NCBI GenBank assembly: GCA_010015805.1
Contig: ML978134.1
Location: 248,001 to 312,000, forward strand
Reading direction: 5' to 3'
Length of the DNA: 64,000 nucleotides
Origin: Rhizodiscina lignyota
Taxonomy: Eukaryota; Ascomycota; Dothideomycetes; Aulographales; Rhizodiscinaceae
The notes under the pieces are model-generated. The model made no database searches. It saw only the letters and a list, made by a program, of their open reading frames with translations, and was not told where the DNA came from. A program made the translations under genes and the position numbers. Positions within the stretch are counted from its first letter, which is position 1, and each line of letters opens with the position of its first letter. Below, piece by piece: positions 33,743 to 44,960 of the stretch.

Positions 33743-35837
33743 TGCGGAAGCTGTGGCAGGGCTCCGCCGAGAGATAGATAGAAGACGTATCGATCGGAGG
33801 CTTTGGAAGCAGCAGAAGAATGTCACGATGATCTTGGGATCGCCATGGAGGAGGAGAAGACGAGACTACGAACGCGGACTACCGCAGACTCAGGTTCGAG
33901 GTGGTGGTGAAGTCGCGCCTGCCCAGGCGGAGCAGAAGGTAGCGGTCGACCAAGACGTGCGCCAATGCCAAGCGCAGTCTCACAGGAAGCAAAGAGTTTC
34001 GGGTTCGGCGCTGCTTGTGGACTATTTGTTCTGCCAAGCGTGATGGAGTCTCAAAGTTGCTTGTTGTGCCTGTCAGAGACGTCGGCTGTGCGGCGAGTCA
34101 GCGAGTCGCGCTCAAAGGACACTGCCTTCATTTGCCCAGGTTCAGTGCGGACGCGTCAAAGCTGGAGAACCAAAGCTGTCGCTGTGCAACCTTATGTTCA
34201 CTTTTATCTGGCAAGCAAGATCTGATGAGATTTTGTGCCAATAGCGCTGCATAATTTCCAACTTGTCCGAGCCTTGGAATCGTATCATGAGGGCGTCACA
34301 GGCGTCGCGAAACAGGATCCCAGCGCTGATCATACTGACGTCGGGGGTCGCTGTGATCGCTCCAGCTATGACTTCGACCTCTCCTACATGGCATGTCGGA
34401 CTTCAGCCTTATTTATCGTGGTGCTATAGAGGCTTCTCATTCGTCACAAAGTATTCGTTTTAGACGCTTGACTATGAACTGGTTCATATTCTCACTCTAC
34501 CGCAATAATGCAGTTAATCTCGTAATCACTGCAAAACCTCGGATGAGTCGTGCTGTCCTTTCCGAAGGCGTCGTATGTGTCCTACTTATCGATGAAATGA
34601 TTCCTCGATTAAGTTCAAGGAGGTCTCTTTGAATGTCTGCGCAGTTGCGCCTTCAAGCTCCCTGTTAAGTCGCATTTCGGAATTCAATCCAACGACTACT
34701 TCGAGATGTCAGGCAGCTTCTGATCTTTTCCAAAGCTCTCCCCAGAGCCTTTCTACTCCTCCATCAGATCTTTCCTTGGACATTGTTTCGAGAATTTAGT
34801 GCACCTTGACTCCTCTTCCCATTTCAGTGCCCGGAAGCTCCGTCCCACTATCTTCAAAAGCTGACGCCAGATGCGCCCATGCCCATAGTGTTTGCTCAAG
34901 TCCTTGTACTATACCTATAGACAACTACGTGATCGTAAGGGCATGGTAGTTGTATGCCGATACTCGGGAGCATGCGTGGGGTTTGATCTTTACAAATGTC
35001 CATGCAGATTGCAACCAGCTTCCGCCGCGTATCTGGAAGCCTCACTTGATTCGTTTTCTTCAGTGCAGAGGTAATTTCAGAGTTCGATCTCATCGAAGAC
35101 GATGAATATTCGTCCTTCCTTGGGAATGTCGCACAAACAATCTCTTTACTGCCGTTCGACCCGTTCGACGTTGTTGCTGAACACTTGTGCACAGCAATAG
35201 TGATAGAGTCACATGCTCACCACGACCAGATAATCTCGCTCTTCACTTCAAACACTCTTTTTCATTCACTTCAATTGAACACGAGTCTCATACATATGAC
35301 GTACTTCCCTAAGCTAGTTTCTCGTGAGTGAATAAGACCTACAACGACGTCCTTTCCGGGATGATAAGAAGCGAATCTTCCAAGGCAGGCCTAGCAAGCT
35401 ACTCCCTGATGACCTTAAACGTAAACGGCCTACTATATGAAAGCTTCTGAGAAGTACTGAAGGCGTCTGTAATAGACTGGCTCTGTGAACATTTCGCTCG
35501 CGATAAACTACTCCGTGATAACCTTAAATATAAACTTACTAATATATAGAGGCTTCGTAGAGGTATAAAAGGCGACTGCAAGAGAGTGGCTATATGGACT
35601 GTTCGCTCGCGGGAAGCTAGATCCTTGGTATACAGCACACTGTAGTCAGCTCGATCAGACGCAGTTGTTCTATCACCTTCGAGGATTTACTTCGACCACT
35701 CATCAAGCAACAGGACGACACCAGCTTGACCAGATTCAACTAGATTCGATTCAGGGTATATCAGCCAATCTAGACCCCAACGCTCTCGCATAAATGCAGA
35801 AGTCGACGAAATCCAAATGCCAGGGAATGCACGCCTC
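33743..35837. other. Intergenic region, 2.1 kb
   Basis: It lies between the start of the glycosyltransferase-like gene and the stop of MCH1. Only short conflicting frames are seen. A 109-bp tandem duplication lies at its right end. Confidence 0.45.
35396..35614. repeat. 109-bp imperfect tandem duplication
   Basis: The first unit begins AAGCTACTCCCTGATGACC at 35396, the second AAACTACTCCGTGATAACC at 35505, and both end in TTCGCTCGCG. The units align over their whole length, with many of the differences C-to-T or G-to-A, the kind left by repeat-induced point mutation. In the same frame both encode a similar peptide interrupted by stops at the same place. Confidence 0.7.
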
Positions 35838-37769
35838 TCACACAGCGATCCCTCTACTCCTCCACCCACCCTTCCCTCTCCAAGCCCAAAACCAAAGTCC
35901 ACAAGCAACCCACACACTCGCTGCCATGGCCCAAAACGTCGGCGCATAGCACGCCGTCCCATAGCAAAGTCTATCTCCATCTCCTCCGCCATCGCCCTCT
36001 CGCCGCGCCGCGCTCTCATACACAGCGCTGTAAATCGCGCCCCAGACAGCCGCGCCGCCGGCCGGCATCATCGCCACGATGCCCCAGTTCGTGCCGATAT
36101 TCTCGACGCCCCACACTACTGAAACGACGATAGGAACGAGGGAGAAGGCTGCGCCGTACCCGGCGCCTACAAGGGCGGACACGGCAGCGAAGCGGGTGCC
36201 ATGGTTTTGGATGAGGCCGGAGGCAAGCAGGATTTGCCCCAACGAGAGAAGGATGGCGAACGCGAGGAGGAAGACCATGCGGCTGAGAGTGAAGCGTTTA
36301 GGTCGCGGTTCGAGGGAGGCCAAGCTTGAGGCGAGGGAGTTTGGGCCACGAAGGTGGGAGGGTATTTCTTCGGCTTTGGGGGCGAGGAGGTCGGAGAGGG
36401 TGCCGGTGAGGAGGCGAGCAATGGTCGAGGTGATGGCAACAATAGATACATGCGTTGCTGGTGTGGTGGGTATCTCATCCATGGCTACGTCTGGAGGGTA
36501 TAATGTGCCGATGATGGTGCCCATGTTGTTAATGAATGCTTCTCCAGGACCGGTAACGAGGAAGAAGCCGGCGGCGAGCCACCACATGGTGTGGTCTTTG
36601 AGGAAGCGGCGCGTCTCTGCGTTGAGAAGTAGGGTCTTCCGTCGGCGGTCTTCCTCAGCTTTAGCTTTCATCATCTCTGCTTCGGAGCGGAGGAAGTCCA
36701 CAGTCGACTCGGAAAGATCTGCCGGCTCCATTGTGCCATAGCCATGGGTCACCGTGGCACGACGGAAGTATTCGTCGTCTTCAGCCAGCAGGCCGGACTG
36801 CTCGAGATGGTCGATTGCAGTGTCTATCATGAGGTCTTCATCTACGACTTGAAGCGTGATTGTTCCGATGGTGCCGACTGCAAGGAGGAGCAGGCCCAGA
36901 AAGAGGAAGAAGTGGTAGACACTGACGTCTCCATTGCGACCATCCGGCCTCCGCTCAGAGAAGAAGTGACTTCCAACTTGGCTTAGCCACATGCCACTGA
37001 GGCCAAAGGCTGCAATAGGCGCAGCCAGCGCCAACCCTTTGTAGTTGCCGCGCCCAAAGTTCTTCGCGCACGTGGTGACGGCGGATAGGTACATGCAGCT
37101 TGTACCCATTCCGACACCAATGAACGACACCACCATGACCCAAAACGGCCATCCATCGCCTTTCGCCGAAGGCGGTGGTCCGCTGTGATATGTGAATGCT
37201 GCAAGGATATATCCGATTCCAAAGAAACAACCAGAGAGTAAGGAACACCATCCGGGGCCGATACGATCGCACAGATAACCGAACGCCGGGACGGGAAGGT
37301 ACATAGCGAGCTCCGCGGTGATGGAAACGAGGTTCACCTGCAGTTGGGTATATTTGAGATGCGACAAGAAGAGCGGGCCGTAGAGAGAAAACGCGGTAAT
37401 GGAACTGTGGTGACACTATCAGCGGGAGCTCGCATATTGGGAAGGAGCAGATATCGGTCGCACTCACCCAGCACACAAGCAGTTCACGATGGCCCAGCAG
37501 AAGCCGCCGTACCTCACCACCTCCCTGCCAATCCTCCGCCTGTCCTGCTCCTGGATGCCCTCCGCAACCTGCTCGAAGAAGCTCCCAGCGACGCTCGTGT
37601 CCCTGCTCCGACTCCGCCGATCGCCGTCTCCATCTCTTCCATCTCCTCCCAGCAGCGGTCGTCGTGCGTCTGCATCCGGCGGCTTGTACTCGAGCCTCTC
37701 AATGCCGTTCGCTGTAGTACTTGCTGCTGCGCCGGCTCGAGATCGACTTGAGCTCGCGGGACGAGACAT
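35838..37769 (-). CDS. MCH1: MFS transporter, MCH1-like
   Basis: Exons 37769-37468 and 37404-35838 give 622 aa. Membrane segments begin in exon 1 (VRYGGFCWAIVNCLCAG) and continue into exon 2 as SITAFSLYGPLFLSHLKYTQ. Twelve helices are expected: six before and six after a long cytosolic loop of about 150 residues containing VTHGYGTMEPADLSESTVDF and KAKAEEDRRRKTLLLN. The pattern LVSITAELAMYLPVPAFGYL, then CDRIGPGW, is the family A-motif region. The order and loop match the yeast MCH1 group (monocarboxylate-transporter-like, vacuolar membrane), for which no substrate has been established. The N-terminus is long, Ser/Arg/Asp-rich and includes PLLGG, a plausible dileucine vacuolar sorting motif. 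The intron (63 bp, phase 2) is canonical. A second frame overlaps the 5' end. Confidence 0.85.
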
Positions 37770-37974
37770 TCTTCGTGGGCGGGGCGAAAGGATTGCCTAC
37801 GACCTCGAAGACATCGCTGACCATCCGGTTGAGGAACTGGCCGAACGTCTGCGGTCGGTTCGATGAGGAAGAATAGGTGCGAGAGGTCCTGTGGGAGCTG
37901 CGAGTAGAACCGTAGGAATCTCGGTAGCTGGAAGAGTGGTAGGAGTGCCTTCGGTTCGGGCCGTTGGAGGGCAT
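37699..37974 (-). CDS. Small overlapping frame upstream of MCH1 (uORF or separate gene)
   Basis: An ATG at 37974 opens a 91-aa frame ending at 37699, 71 bp inside the MCH1 coding region in another phase. It is Ser/Tyr/Arg-rich at first (RRHSYHSSSYRDSYGSTRSS) and then has a helix-like segment TFGQFLNRMVSDVFEVVGNP, then FAPPTKN. The latter looks like real protein rather than chance. Either it is a long uORF that would limit MCH1 translation, an independent gene, or a sign that the MCH1 start is placed wrongly. Confidence 0.4.
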   Translation of the reverse strand: MPSNGPNRRHSYHSSSYRDSYGSTRSSHRTSRTYSSSSNRPQTFGQFLNRMVSDVFEVVGNPFAPPTKNVSSRELKSISSRRSSKYYSERH

Positions 37975-38567
37975 AGTTGCGGTTACGAGCGTGGCTGTGC
38001 TGGCACGGCAGCGCAAGGATAAGTGGGTAAATGACCGGCGACGCAAAAGGTCTGCAGATAAGACGGGAAATGTACGATCGATGAAGTACTGTGCAGGTAG
38101 AAAGGTCAGCTCGTGAGCTCGGTGTCACAGGCAACTTTATCTATGTGGATACGGCGCAAGCTGCGACGACGAGAGGAGGGGTGCTCGACGACTATACATA
38201 GATGACAGCTCCGTGACGAATGGCCTCGCTAATCCTATCGACGCCAGTCCTTCGTCCACGCCGCCGCGCACTTCCGCGTCACAGTCAGCCCTCCTCCATC
38301 GCGTGTGCCGGCCTGTGCCGCGCTATCGATACACCTGAAATACTCCTGAGATCCTTCCAGACACCTCAGGCGCTGTTTTTGGAGCGTCGCTTACCCTTTC
38401 CGACGCGAAACGCGCCCCGCGTTCCACGCCCATAAGTCAGGTCTTCCATGTCCGAAGGCGCTCTCCGCCCCCAGCGCATCCCAAAACACGCCGCGGACGC
38501 CGTCTGAGACGGTAATCGCTGAGTCCAAGCCGTTCCTTCAAATTCCAGGCAGCACTACAAGAGCTTC
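37975..38567. other. Intergenic region
   Basis: It holds the MCH1 promoter region and the 3' UTR of the RING gene, both on minus. No further gene is recognised. Confidence 0.4.
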
Positions 38568-40281
38568 TTACAGCTTAGTCTCTTGCCCCGACATCCTTCG
38601 AACGGGGCCGAGGCCAGTCACTCCCAGTCCTCCACCACCACTACCCCCTGCCGCACCACCCCCGGGTCCTCCGCTCGGGCCTGCGGGAGGGGTACCCACT
38701 CGACCCCTCTGTGCCTGCGTCTGCTGCAGCCTTGCGCTCATCAGCCAGTGCAACTGAGCGCGCATGCTGTTGATCGCGGCATTTGCATGTGCCATTTCCT
38801 CCCTGTTGCGCTGACTCTCGTTTATGATCATCATGGACGAGCGCGCGTCGAGCTCCGTAAGCGCTGTCTCGATGCGAGTCAGCTCCTCCCGGAGTGACTC
38901 GTGGAGCGACAGCAGATGCTGCGTAGGGGTGTCGAACGGGGCTTCTGACGCCGCTGATAGAGCTTCGTTCGGAGACACAGGATTCGATGTGGATATATCC
39001 AGATGTGGCGGTGCGCTTGTTGCTGAGGTAGACGACGGGTTGGTGTAGAGAATATTCTGCATAGCTGTAATGCCACCTTCCAAGATTTGAACTTTTCGCT
39101 GTAGTTTTTCGTGTGCGGAGCGTTGCTCGTCCTGTTCGGTTTTCTGCTTTGCCAGAAATGGTGCCATAGTCGCAATGGGGCAGTTGAGCACGTGGTCGTT
39201 GACTGCACTCCGCTTGCCAAAGAAGTGACACCCATACGGTTGGCCGGCACAGACAGCTGAAAACTCCAGACATGTCTGCGCATGCCTAGCACGATCGTGC
39301 ATACGAACCTCTTGCTTGCAGAAGCAACATGGTGCAGCGGCCTTTGTGCAAACGTTGGTCAAGTGATTCTGTCACACGTTAGATATGTGGCTCTGAAAAT
39401 AAAATTCAATGGGAATGACAAACATCAAGGTCCCTCTTCATCAGTGTATCGTCGCAGAACTCGCATTTCACTTCCACATGAAGGCATTCGTTGTCCGCGT
39501 CCTTGCGCCAAATTGTCTGCTGGCAGCCGTCATGCCTGCAAGGCACTTCAGTCATGCTGCAATAAGAATCCACATGATTTTGTACTTCGCCTCTCTTGAC
39601 ATCAACACCACAGTGGTTTGGACATTTGACCACAAGCTCGTCGAGCATTCTTGTGACGTATCTGGGGGCCGGACGTTCCACCACCTTGCTGTGTGGTCTG
39701 CGACACGTAGGACAAGGCCTTGCTACAGCATTGCGCATCTCATAGCTCTTTTGCAGGCAGTCTTCGCAGAAGGAGTGGTCGCATTCGAGCTGTATCGGCT
39801 TGAGGAAGGCACATTGGCAAATTGGACAGACGAGATTGGTGTCCACATTGGATATGTAGTCGAGTGCTCGAATGTCGACTTTGCCAGCTTCCTCAACTTC
39901 AGGTTCCGACGACCGTGGACGTTCATCATCGAGCAATGTATCCAACTCATGCTCATAGTCTCTTGACCACCAACGTGCCTCATTCTCGCGTACTCGGCGA
40001 TCCATACGATCAATCAACCCGTTGTAGCCCTCGTAGTCGAAATCCGGGTCCGCCTCGTCCATAAACGTTTGTTCCTCCCTTTGCCTAGGAACTGGAATCT
40101 CCCAGTCAGAAAAGATGCGATCGATACGAGGAACATCGTCGGAATCGAGGCGATAGGTGCGTTCCGAAATCGGGCGGTGGAATAGAGGACCTCGTCCGCT
40201 CGCCCTACGGCTGCTACGTATAGATGTCCGACGCGGTTGCGCCGGCCGCTGGGCTGCTCCGTTGGCATCAAGGTCAGACAT
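38568..40281 (-). CDS. RING and TRAF-type zinc-finger protein (putative E3 ubiquitin ligase)
   Basis: Exons 40281-39424 and 39368-38568 give 552 aa. A C3HC4 RING finger spans residues 152-193 (CPICQCAFLKPIQLECDHSF, CEDC ... CPTC), with H169 as the histidine ligand. It is followed by TRAF-type zinc fingers: CPNHCGVDVKRGEVQNHVDS, CSMTEVPCRHDGC, CEFCDD, then across the intron CCFCKQEVRMHDRARHAQTC and CAGQPYGCHF. A predicted coiled coil (EQDEQRSAHEKLQRKVQILE), a low-complexity Ser/Thr linker and a Gly/Pro-rich tail close the protein. This is the TRAF/RNF41-like order RING, zinc fingers, coiled coil, but there is no MATH domain. RING domains recruit E2 enzymes for ubiquitin transfer; the substrate is unknown. 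The intron is 55 bp, phase 0 with a GTTTGT donor. Confidence 0.88.
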
Positions 40282-40583
40282 GATGGTTCGGAGTTCGAAT
40301 CAGTGATGGAGCCTTGATTTCGACACGAAGGTCAATTGAAGGAAGGGTGGAGTGAGAGCATGACGATTCCGCCGAGGGACATGTAGACCCGGCTCGGCCC
40401 TTGATCCATGCCAGCCACACCAGTGTGGCGCCCGCGCCGTAACGTCAGCTCTCTTCATGTTCTCCAGGCACTCGTAATCCTCCTTCCACTGTACAATCTT
40501 TGAATTTGACGATCTGAAGACAACTTGGGGCCTCTCTAGCATTTACTCTCCTTCACTGTCACAATCTCCTTGCGTCTGGCACA
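40282..40583. promoter_or_regulatory. Divergent promoter of RING gene and SNARE gene
   Basis: Only 302 bp separate the two start codons, so regulatory sites are shared or closely packed. No clear TATA is seen. Confidence 0.45.
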
Positions 40584-41436
40584 ATGTCGACTCCTAATCC
40601 ATCCCAACTCTTCCTCCTCGCCGACCACATCAAACTCTCGCTTCTCGAGCGGCAACGCGCAATCTCCCTGAATCTCGAGCCTAGTGCTCATGACGGACAA
40701 ATATCTCGCTCGCTAGACTCGCTACATACCGGTGTGCAAGCATTAGAATCACAGCTCTCGCGCTCAGAAGATGCGTAGGTCTACTATCATGTTCACTAGG
40801 CGTCCGTTTCCAAGCAATTGACTCTCGAGCAGGACCCTCCGCGATCAGTATGAGCGGATAAAATCACAATTCGACGACCTCTCCTCTCAATTCAACGCAC
40901 CAACGATAACGACAACAACTCCCTCGCAACAGCCCACGTCCCCCACACTCACGACTCCAAACGATCCGTCCCTAGCCTCCGACTTCAGCGCCGCCCGCTC
41001 CAAACGCTCCCCTGCCCCCAACAAATCCGTCCGCTTCACCGACGACCCCACCGGCACACCCGCCGACCCCTCCGCCGCAGGTCTCTTCCCCTACCGTGAC
41101 GAGCCCGATGGCGCGCCCGACCAGTCCGAGCTGTCGAACCAGCAGATCCACGAGTACCACTCGGGGGTGCTGCGGGAGCAGGACGAGCAGCTGGACAGGC
41201 TGGGCGAGAGCATCGGGCGGCAGCGGGACCTGTCCATCCAGATTGGCGACGAGCTGGACGACCATGCGATGATGCTGGACGAGGTGGACGAGCGGGTGGA
41301 TCGGCATCAGGGCCAGCTGGATCGCGCGAGGAGTCGCTTGGGGCGAGTGGCGAGGAAAGCGAAGGACAATTGGAGCATGACGACGATTATCGTATTGATT
41401 GTGATATTGGTGCTTTTGATTGTGATTACGAAGTAG
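40584..41436 (+). CDS. Qc-SNARE, syntaxin-8/Syn8-like
   Basis: Exons 40584-40774 and 40833-41436 give 264 aa. The N-terminus is helical (LADHIKLSLLERQRAISLNL). The middle is a Thr/Pro/Ser-rich linker. The C-terminal 65 residues before the anchor form a SNARE helix: REQDEQLDRLGESIGRQRDL, SIQIGDELDDHAMMLDEVDE, RVDRHQGQLDRARSRL. The central Gln in SIQIGDEL is the likely zero-layer residue, so it is a Q-SNARE. A single C-terminal membrane anchor (MTTIIVLIVILVLLIVI) ends two residues before the stop, as in tail-anchored proteins. Syntaxin-8-type proteins act in endosome and vacuole fusion. The 58-bp intron is phase 2 and restores SEDATLRDQYERI. Confidence 0.85.
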
Positions 41437-41820
41437 ATGAGCAATGTGGGATGATAGATATTCATGGGCGGCTGGGGCTCTATATATGATTGGCGCTTGC
41501 TGTGGTACGGCGGCGGATATGGAGATTCGTCATTGTCAGAGTGTCAACAGGCACTTGGGGCGCAGTTTCAATGGATGCATGGTCAAAGCTTATTGCAAGA
41601 GCAGTGCCAAGGCTACGCCGTGTGTGAACAACACAGTGTTGGTGGTATCAGTGAAATAGAACAGATACATTCACCTCCGTGAGGAGATCCATGCTTTGTA
41701 AAACACCAGTTGAGTATTTAGTGCTCGCTCTCACTTGCGTCTACCATCTTCAAACAACTTCTTTTCTCATCAAGTTGCCTTTCTCACAAACCCAAGTATC
41801 AAATCAGTTGTCTTACAGCT
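41437..41820. other. Intergenic region
   Basis: It holds the 3' UTR of the SNARE gene and the promoter of the first BTB gene. A glycine/tryptophan-coding-like frame at 41464-41682 is judged chance. Confidence 0.4.
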
Positions 41821-42754
41821 ATGGGAGACTACTCCTCTATCACCACAGCCCTCGACTTGAGTTCGAACTTCGACGATGCCAAATACTCGGACTTGACGAT
41901 TCGATGCGGGGAGAAGACTTTCAAAGTGCACAAGATGATCTTATGCACCCAGTCCGAGTTCTTCGTCAATGCGTGTGAACGTGGGTTCAAGGTATCTAAT
42001 ATCCCACCAATTCTGCTCTTTATTGGAAGTACAACTGACAGCCATTTAGGAATCCAAGACCAACGAGATCGACCTTAGCGATAACGATGTCATCCTTATC
42101 GAAGCATTCCTGAGGTTCATGTACAAGGGCACTTACGAGGTGCCTCAGCCGGAAGGATACAAGGTGTCTGAGATCTGTTTTCACCTGGCGATGATCATCA
42201 TCGGCGACAAATACCTCCTGCAAACGTTAAAAGGCCACGCCGCGAAGAGAGTTCGACTAGCTCTTAGGACACGAGACTTCTCAATGAACGACCTCCTCGA
42301 CAAGGCACCAGCAGTATTCCAGAGCTTGCCCAAGCAAGATTTGGGAGCCCGAGAATCGGTGGCATATGCCGCGGCCTGGGAATATGCGATTTGCTTGTTG
42401 GGCGAGAAGCGCGGACTCGCGAATGCGGACAAGTCCACTGCCAAACTAAAGGCCGCTGTCATGAAGGATGCAGCCTTTGCTGGAGAAGTTGTGCAAAGCC
42501 TGTGCGACATGATAAGAGATGGCAACATGAATGATGCTGAGATCTTCGCCAACAAAGTTAAATGTCCACGCTGCAAGCGCACAGAGCGAAAACACATACT
42601 CGATAACAGGCCCGAAGATGTCGCCGAGTGGAAGTGCGTGAATTGCACACGGCGCTTGTATCAGAAGGAGTGGAGTGCCATAAAGCCAGCCGATCAAGGC
42701 TCTGGCAAGGCGCAGAATGCTGGGGAGGACCATGAGACACTGGCTGAAGAGTAA
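41821..42754 (+). CDS. BTB/POZ protein with CxxC...CxxC element (copy 1)
   Basis: Exons 41821-41991 and 42050-42754 give 291 aa. A BTB fold occupies residues ~1-125: FDDAKYSDLTIRCGEKTFKV, HKMILCTQSEFFVNACERGF, the exon junction FK-ESKTNEIDLSD, then FLRFMYKGTYEVP and HLAMIIIGDKYLLQTLKGHA. BTB domains dimerise and can bind Cullin-3, making this a possible substrate adaptor. The middle is helical and degenerate. Near the C-terminus CPRC (229-232) and CVNC (253-256) are spaced like a zinc ribbon and followed by LYQKEW. The 58-bp intron is phase 0, in the same place as in copies 2, 3 and 5. It lacks the first intron of its relatives and the C-terminal PFYYG motif, and ends in an acidic tail (GEDHETLAEE). 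Confidence 0.85.
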
Positions 42755-43436
42755 GTTGGGTGTGCAGGAACCGAGGGAGACGCCCTACCATTCTACTACC
42801 TCAAGTAGCGGAGTATGGCAGGCAGGCAGACTTAGATGCTCTTCTATATTACGATTCCGGTTGGATCCAAGAATGGCATTAGAGGGCACACAGTGGTGTC
42901 CTATCATAGATGGAGTCTTCCGGGCTCCCGTCGTGGTGTTCATGTATCGATCAATAGGCGTTTTGCGTGCAGAAGAAATTTAGCATTTGAATTCCAAGCT
43001 TATGTTTCAAGCATTTCTGCTGTTCATCAAAACTATATTGATGTACTGGCGAGGTCTTTTTTGATGTAATATTGCATGCTGAGTTCGGGTTTTGGTGCAA
43101 GCACGTACCTTCGCGTTTTCCACCAGTCCGAAGTGGTTAGCGCATGGCGCCGTGGCGCGTTCTCCTGACGCGATTGAGTATCCCCTTCATTTTGCTTCCT
43201 CTTAGTGAACTTCTTCCTTAGCTCCTTCATGTGCCGGATATGCATTCTGACATCCTCAGCAACAGATTCACACCGTTCACGCTCTAGGTTGTTAGGGAGT
43301 AGCTTGCTAAGCCTGTCTTAGAAGACGTTATCAAGGAAAAGAGACGCAGCAGGCCTCATACGCTCATGAGAAACCAGCTCCTTCGTACCACAGCTTCTAC
43401 AGACTCTTGTGGGAGCGACTTCAGTAGTATCTAACA
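42755..43436. other. Intergenic region
   Basis: The 682 bp lie between a BTB gene and an F-box gene on the same strand. No other gene is seen. Confidence 0.4.
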
Positions 43437-44960
43437 ATGGCAACCCAAACCCCCGCAACAAACCATAACAAGGAAGCTTCGTTCTTAGAGCAACTACCTA
43501 CAGAGCTCCTTCAAGAAATCGCCATTGAAGCTTGGCGGCCTAGCGAGCGCTTTAAGGGCAGGATGCCAACCGGTCCCGACGAGCTTGCAGTTGGAGATTG
43601 TTCTCGGTTAACCGCTTTACGACTCTGTTGCAAAACCATTTGTTGCAAGATCGAGCCTTTGTTCGTGTCCCTTTTCAAATTTCCCTGGCTATCCGCGACC
43701 ACGCAAAACCTCTCACATCTGCAGAAGATCTCGTTGCATCCAAGGTACAGACTAGCAGTTGAGGAGATCACAGATTTTACTACGTTGAAAGAGGTAGATG
43801 AGGATAAATACCGTCACTACAAACGCAAGGTTCGCGAAGAACTCGAGGCAGGACGACCAGACTCTGCCATCGCTCGCATCTGCAGATTATTTTTGAGAGA
43901 GCAACCTAATGATGTCTTAAAGGATCTCAGCTACCTAGAGAGATCAGGTTTGAGCACCGCAATGTTGACACTCGCTTTTCGGGACCTGCCAAATCTACAG
44001 GCACTACACATACTTCAGTCTGTCTCGCCTCTTCAATTTCGCCGGTTCACCACAAAGTATGGCCGCCCTTCCCTGTCTCATACCGTATCGACGTATCTTG
44101 CAGCCGCAGGCCTGGCTGGAAAGGAATTGAGACGACTCAGAGTGGGGTTTGGTGAATTAGAGGAATGGAGTATTCGGTCGGGGGTTGCTGTGCAGAATCT
44201 GCCTAAACCCTATTTCTCTCAGTACTCGAAAATGGAACATCTTGAGATCTTACTGAGTACACAAGACAACTTTCATCGAGGTATGTTGAGGAAACACGCT
44301 AGATTCATGTTTAGTCTCAATCTCATGGCTCTGCTAGGCCCAGATGACTGGATTCACTATACCGCTGAATTTCTCTCGGCAATGCCCGGACTCAATACAC
44401 TAAAACTTGGGTTTGATGACTGGATATACACGAAAACAATCTTTTCTAAGGTAGCAGATGTTCATTTGCCGTCTTTGACAATCCTCTGTCTCCATGGCCT
44501 TGAAATGCAAACAGAAGATTTCATCCGCTTTATCTGTCGCCAACCGGCACTTGAGCATCTGGAATTGTGCAACTGTAACTTCACTGGAGAGAGCTGGAAG
44601 GCGGTGCTCGAAACTTTACACCAATTCTCGAGTCTGCAGTTTCTTCGCATCTACCAAGTCGCAGAGAATGGCCTTCGTACGAGCTTCCCTGAAACGGGAG
44701 ATGTCATTGCCGAATCTGATTCAGACTTTCCTGATGTAGCGGAACACGAATTAGACCCATATCCTTATCGTATCACTGTGTGGCCGTCGGAAGCAAAGCG
44801 TGTCCGATTAGCTCAGTTCATTGATGACTACACTCTGACGATACTTTCGGCCCAATCTGATGAGGAAGATTATTATGTGTGGTTGGTGGTCATGAACGTG
44901 AAGCGTCGAATCTTGTACAGTTGGGCTGGAGAGTTGATTGAAACTGAAGGACCATTTTAA
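43437..44960 (+). CDS. F-box protein (copy 1, intact)
   Basis: Exons 43437-44280 and 44338-44960 give 488 aa. The F-box is near the N-terminus: ASFLEQLPTELLQEIAIEAW, then CSRLTALRLCCKTICCKIEP. F-box proteins link substrates to Skp1/Cullin-1 ubiquitin ligases. The remainder has leucine-rich-repeat-like spacing (LPNLQALHILQSV, MEHLEILLST, MPGLNTLKLGFDDW, LPSLTILCLHGLEM, QPALEHLELCNCNFTGESW, SLQFLRIYQV). I infer a 57-nt intron at 44281-44337 (GTATGT, CTGCTAG) that is in frame and stop-free. The related gene at 45877 has an obvious intron at exactly this point and phase, and removing it here gives gap-free alignment of the two proteins (STQDNFHRGPDDW against STKNPTYLGSTDW). If read through, the protein is 507 aa. 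Confidence 0.8.
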   Translation: MATQTPATNHNKEASFLEQLPTELLQEIAIEAWRPSERFKGRMPTGPDELAVGDCSRLTALRLCCKTICCKIEPLFVSLFKFPWLSATTQNLSHLQKISLHPRYRLAVEEITDFTTLKEVDEDKYRHYKRKVREELEAGRPDSAIARICRLFLREQPNDVLKDLSYLERSGLSTAMLTLAFRDLPNLQALHILQSVSPLQFRRFTTKYGRPSLSHTVSTYLAAAGLAGKELRRLRVGFGELEEWSIRSGVAVQNLPKPYFSQYSKMEHLEILLSTQDNFHRGMLRKHARFMFSLNLMALLGPDDWIHYTAEFLSAMPGLNTLKLGFDDWIYTKTIFSKVADVHLPSLTILCLHGLEMQTEDFIRFICRQPALEHLELCNCNFTGESWKAVLETLHQFSSLQFLRIYQVAENGLRTSFPETGDVIAESDSDFPDVAEHELDPYPYRITVWPSEAKRVRLAQFIDDYTLTILSAQSDEEDYYVWLVVMNVKRRILYSWAGELIETEGPF

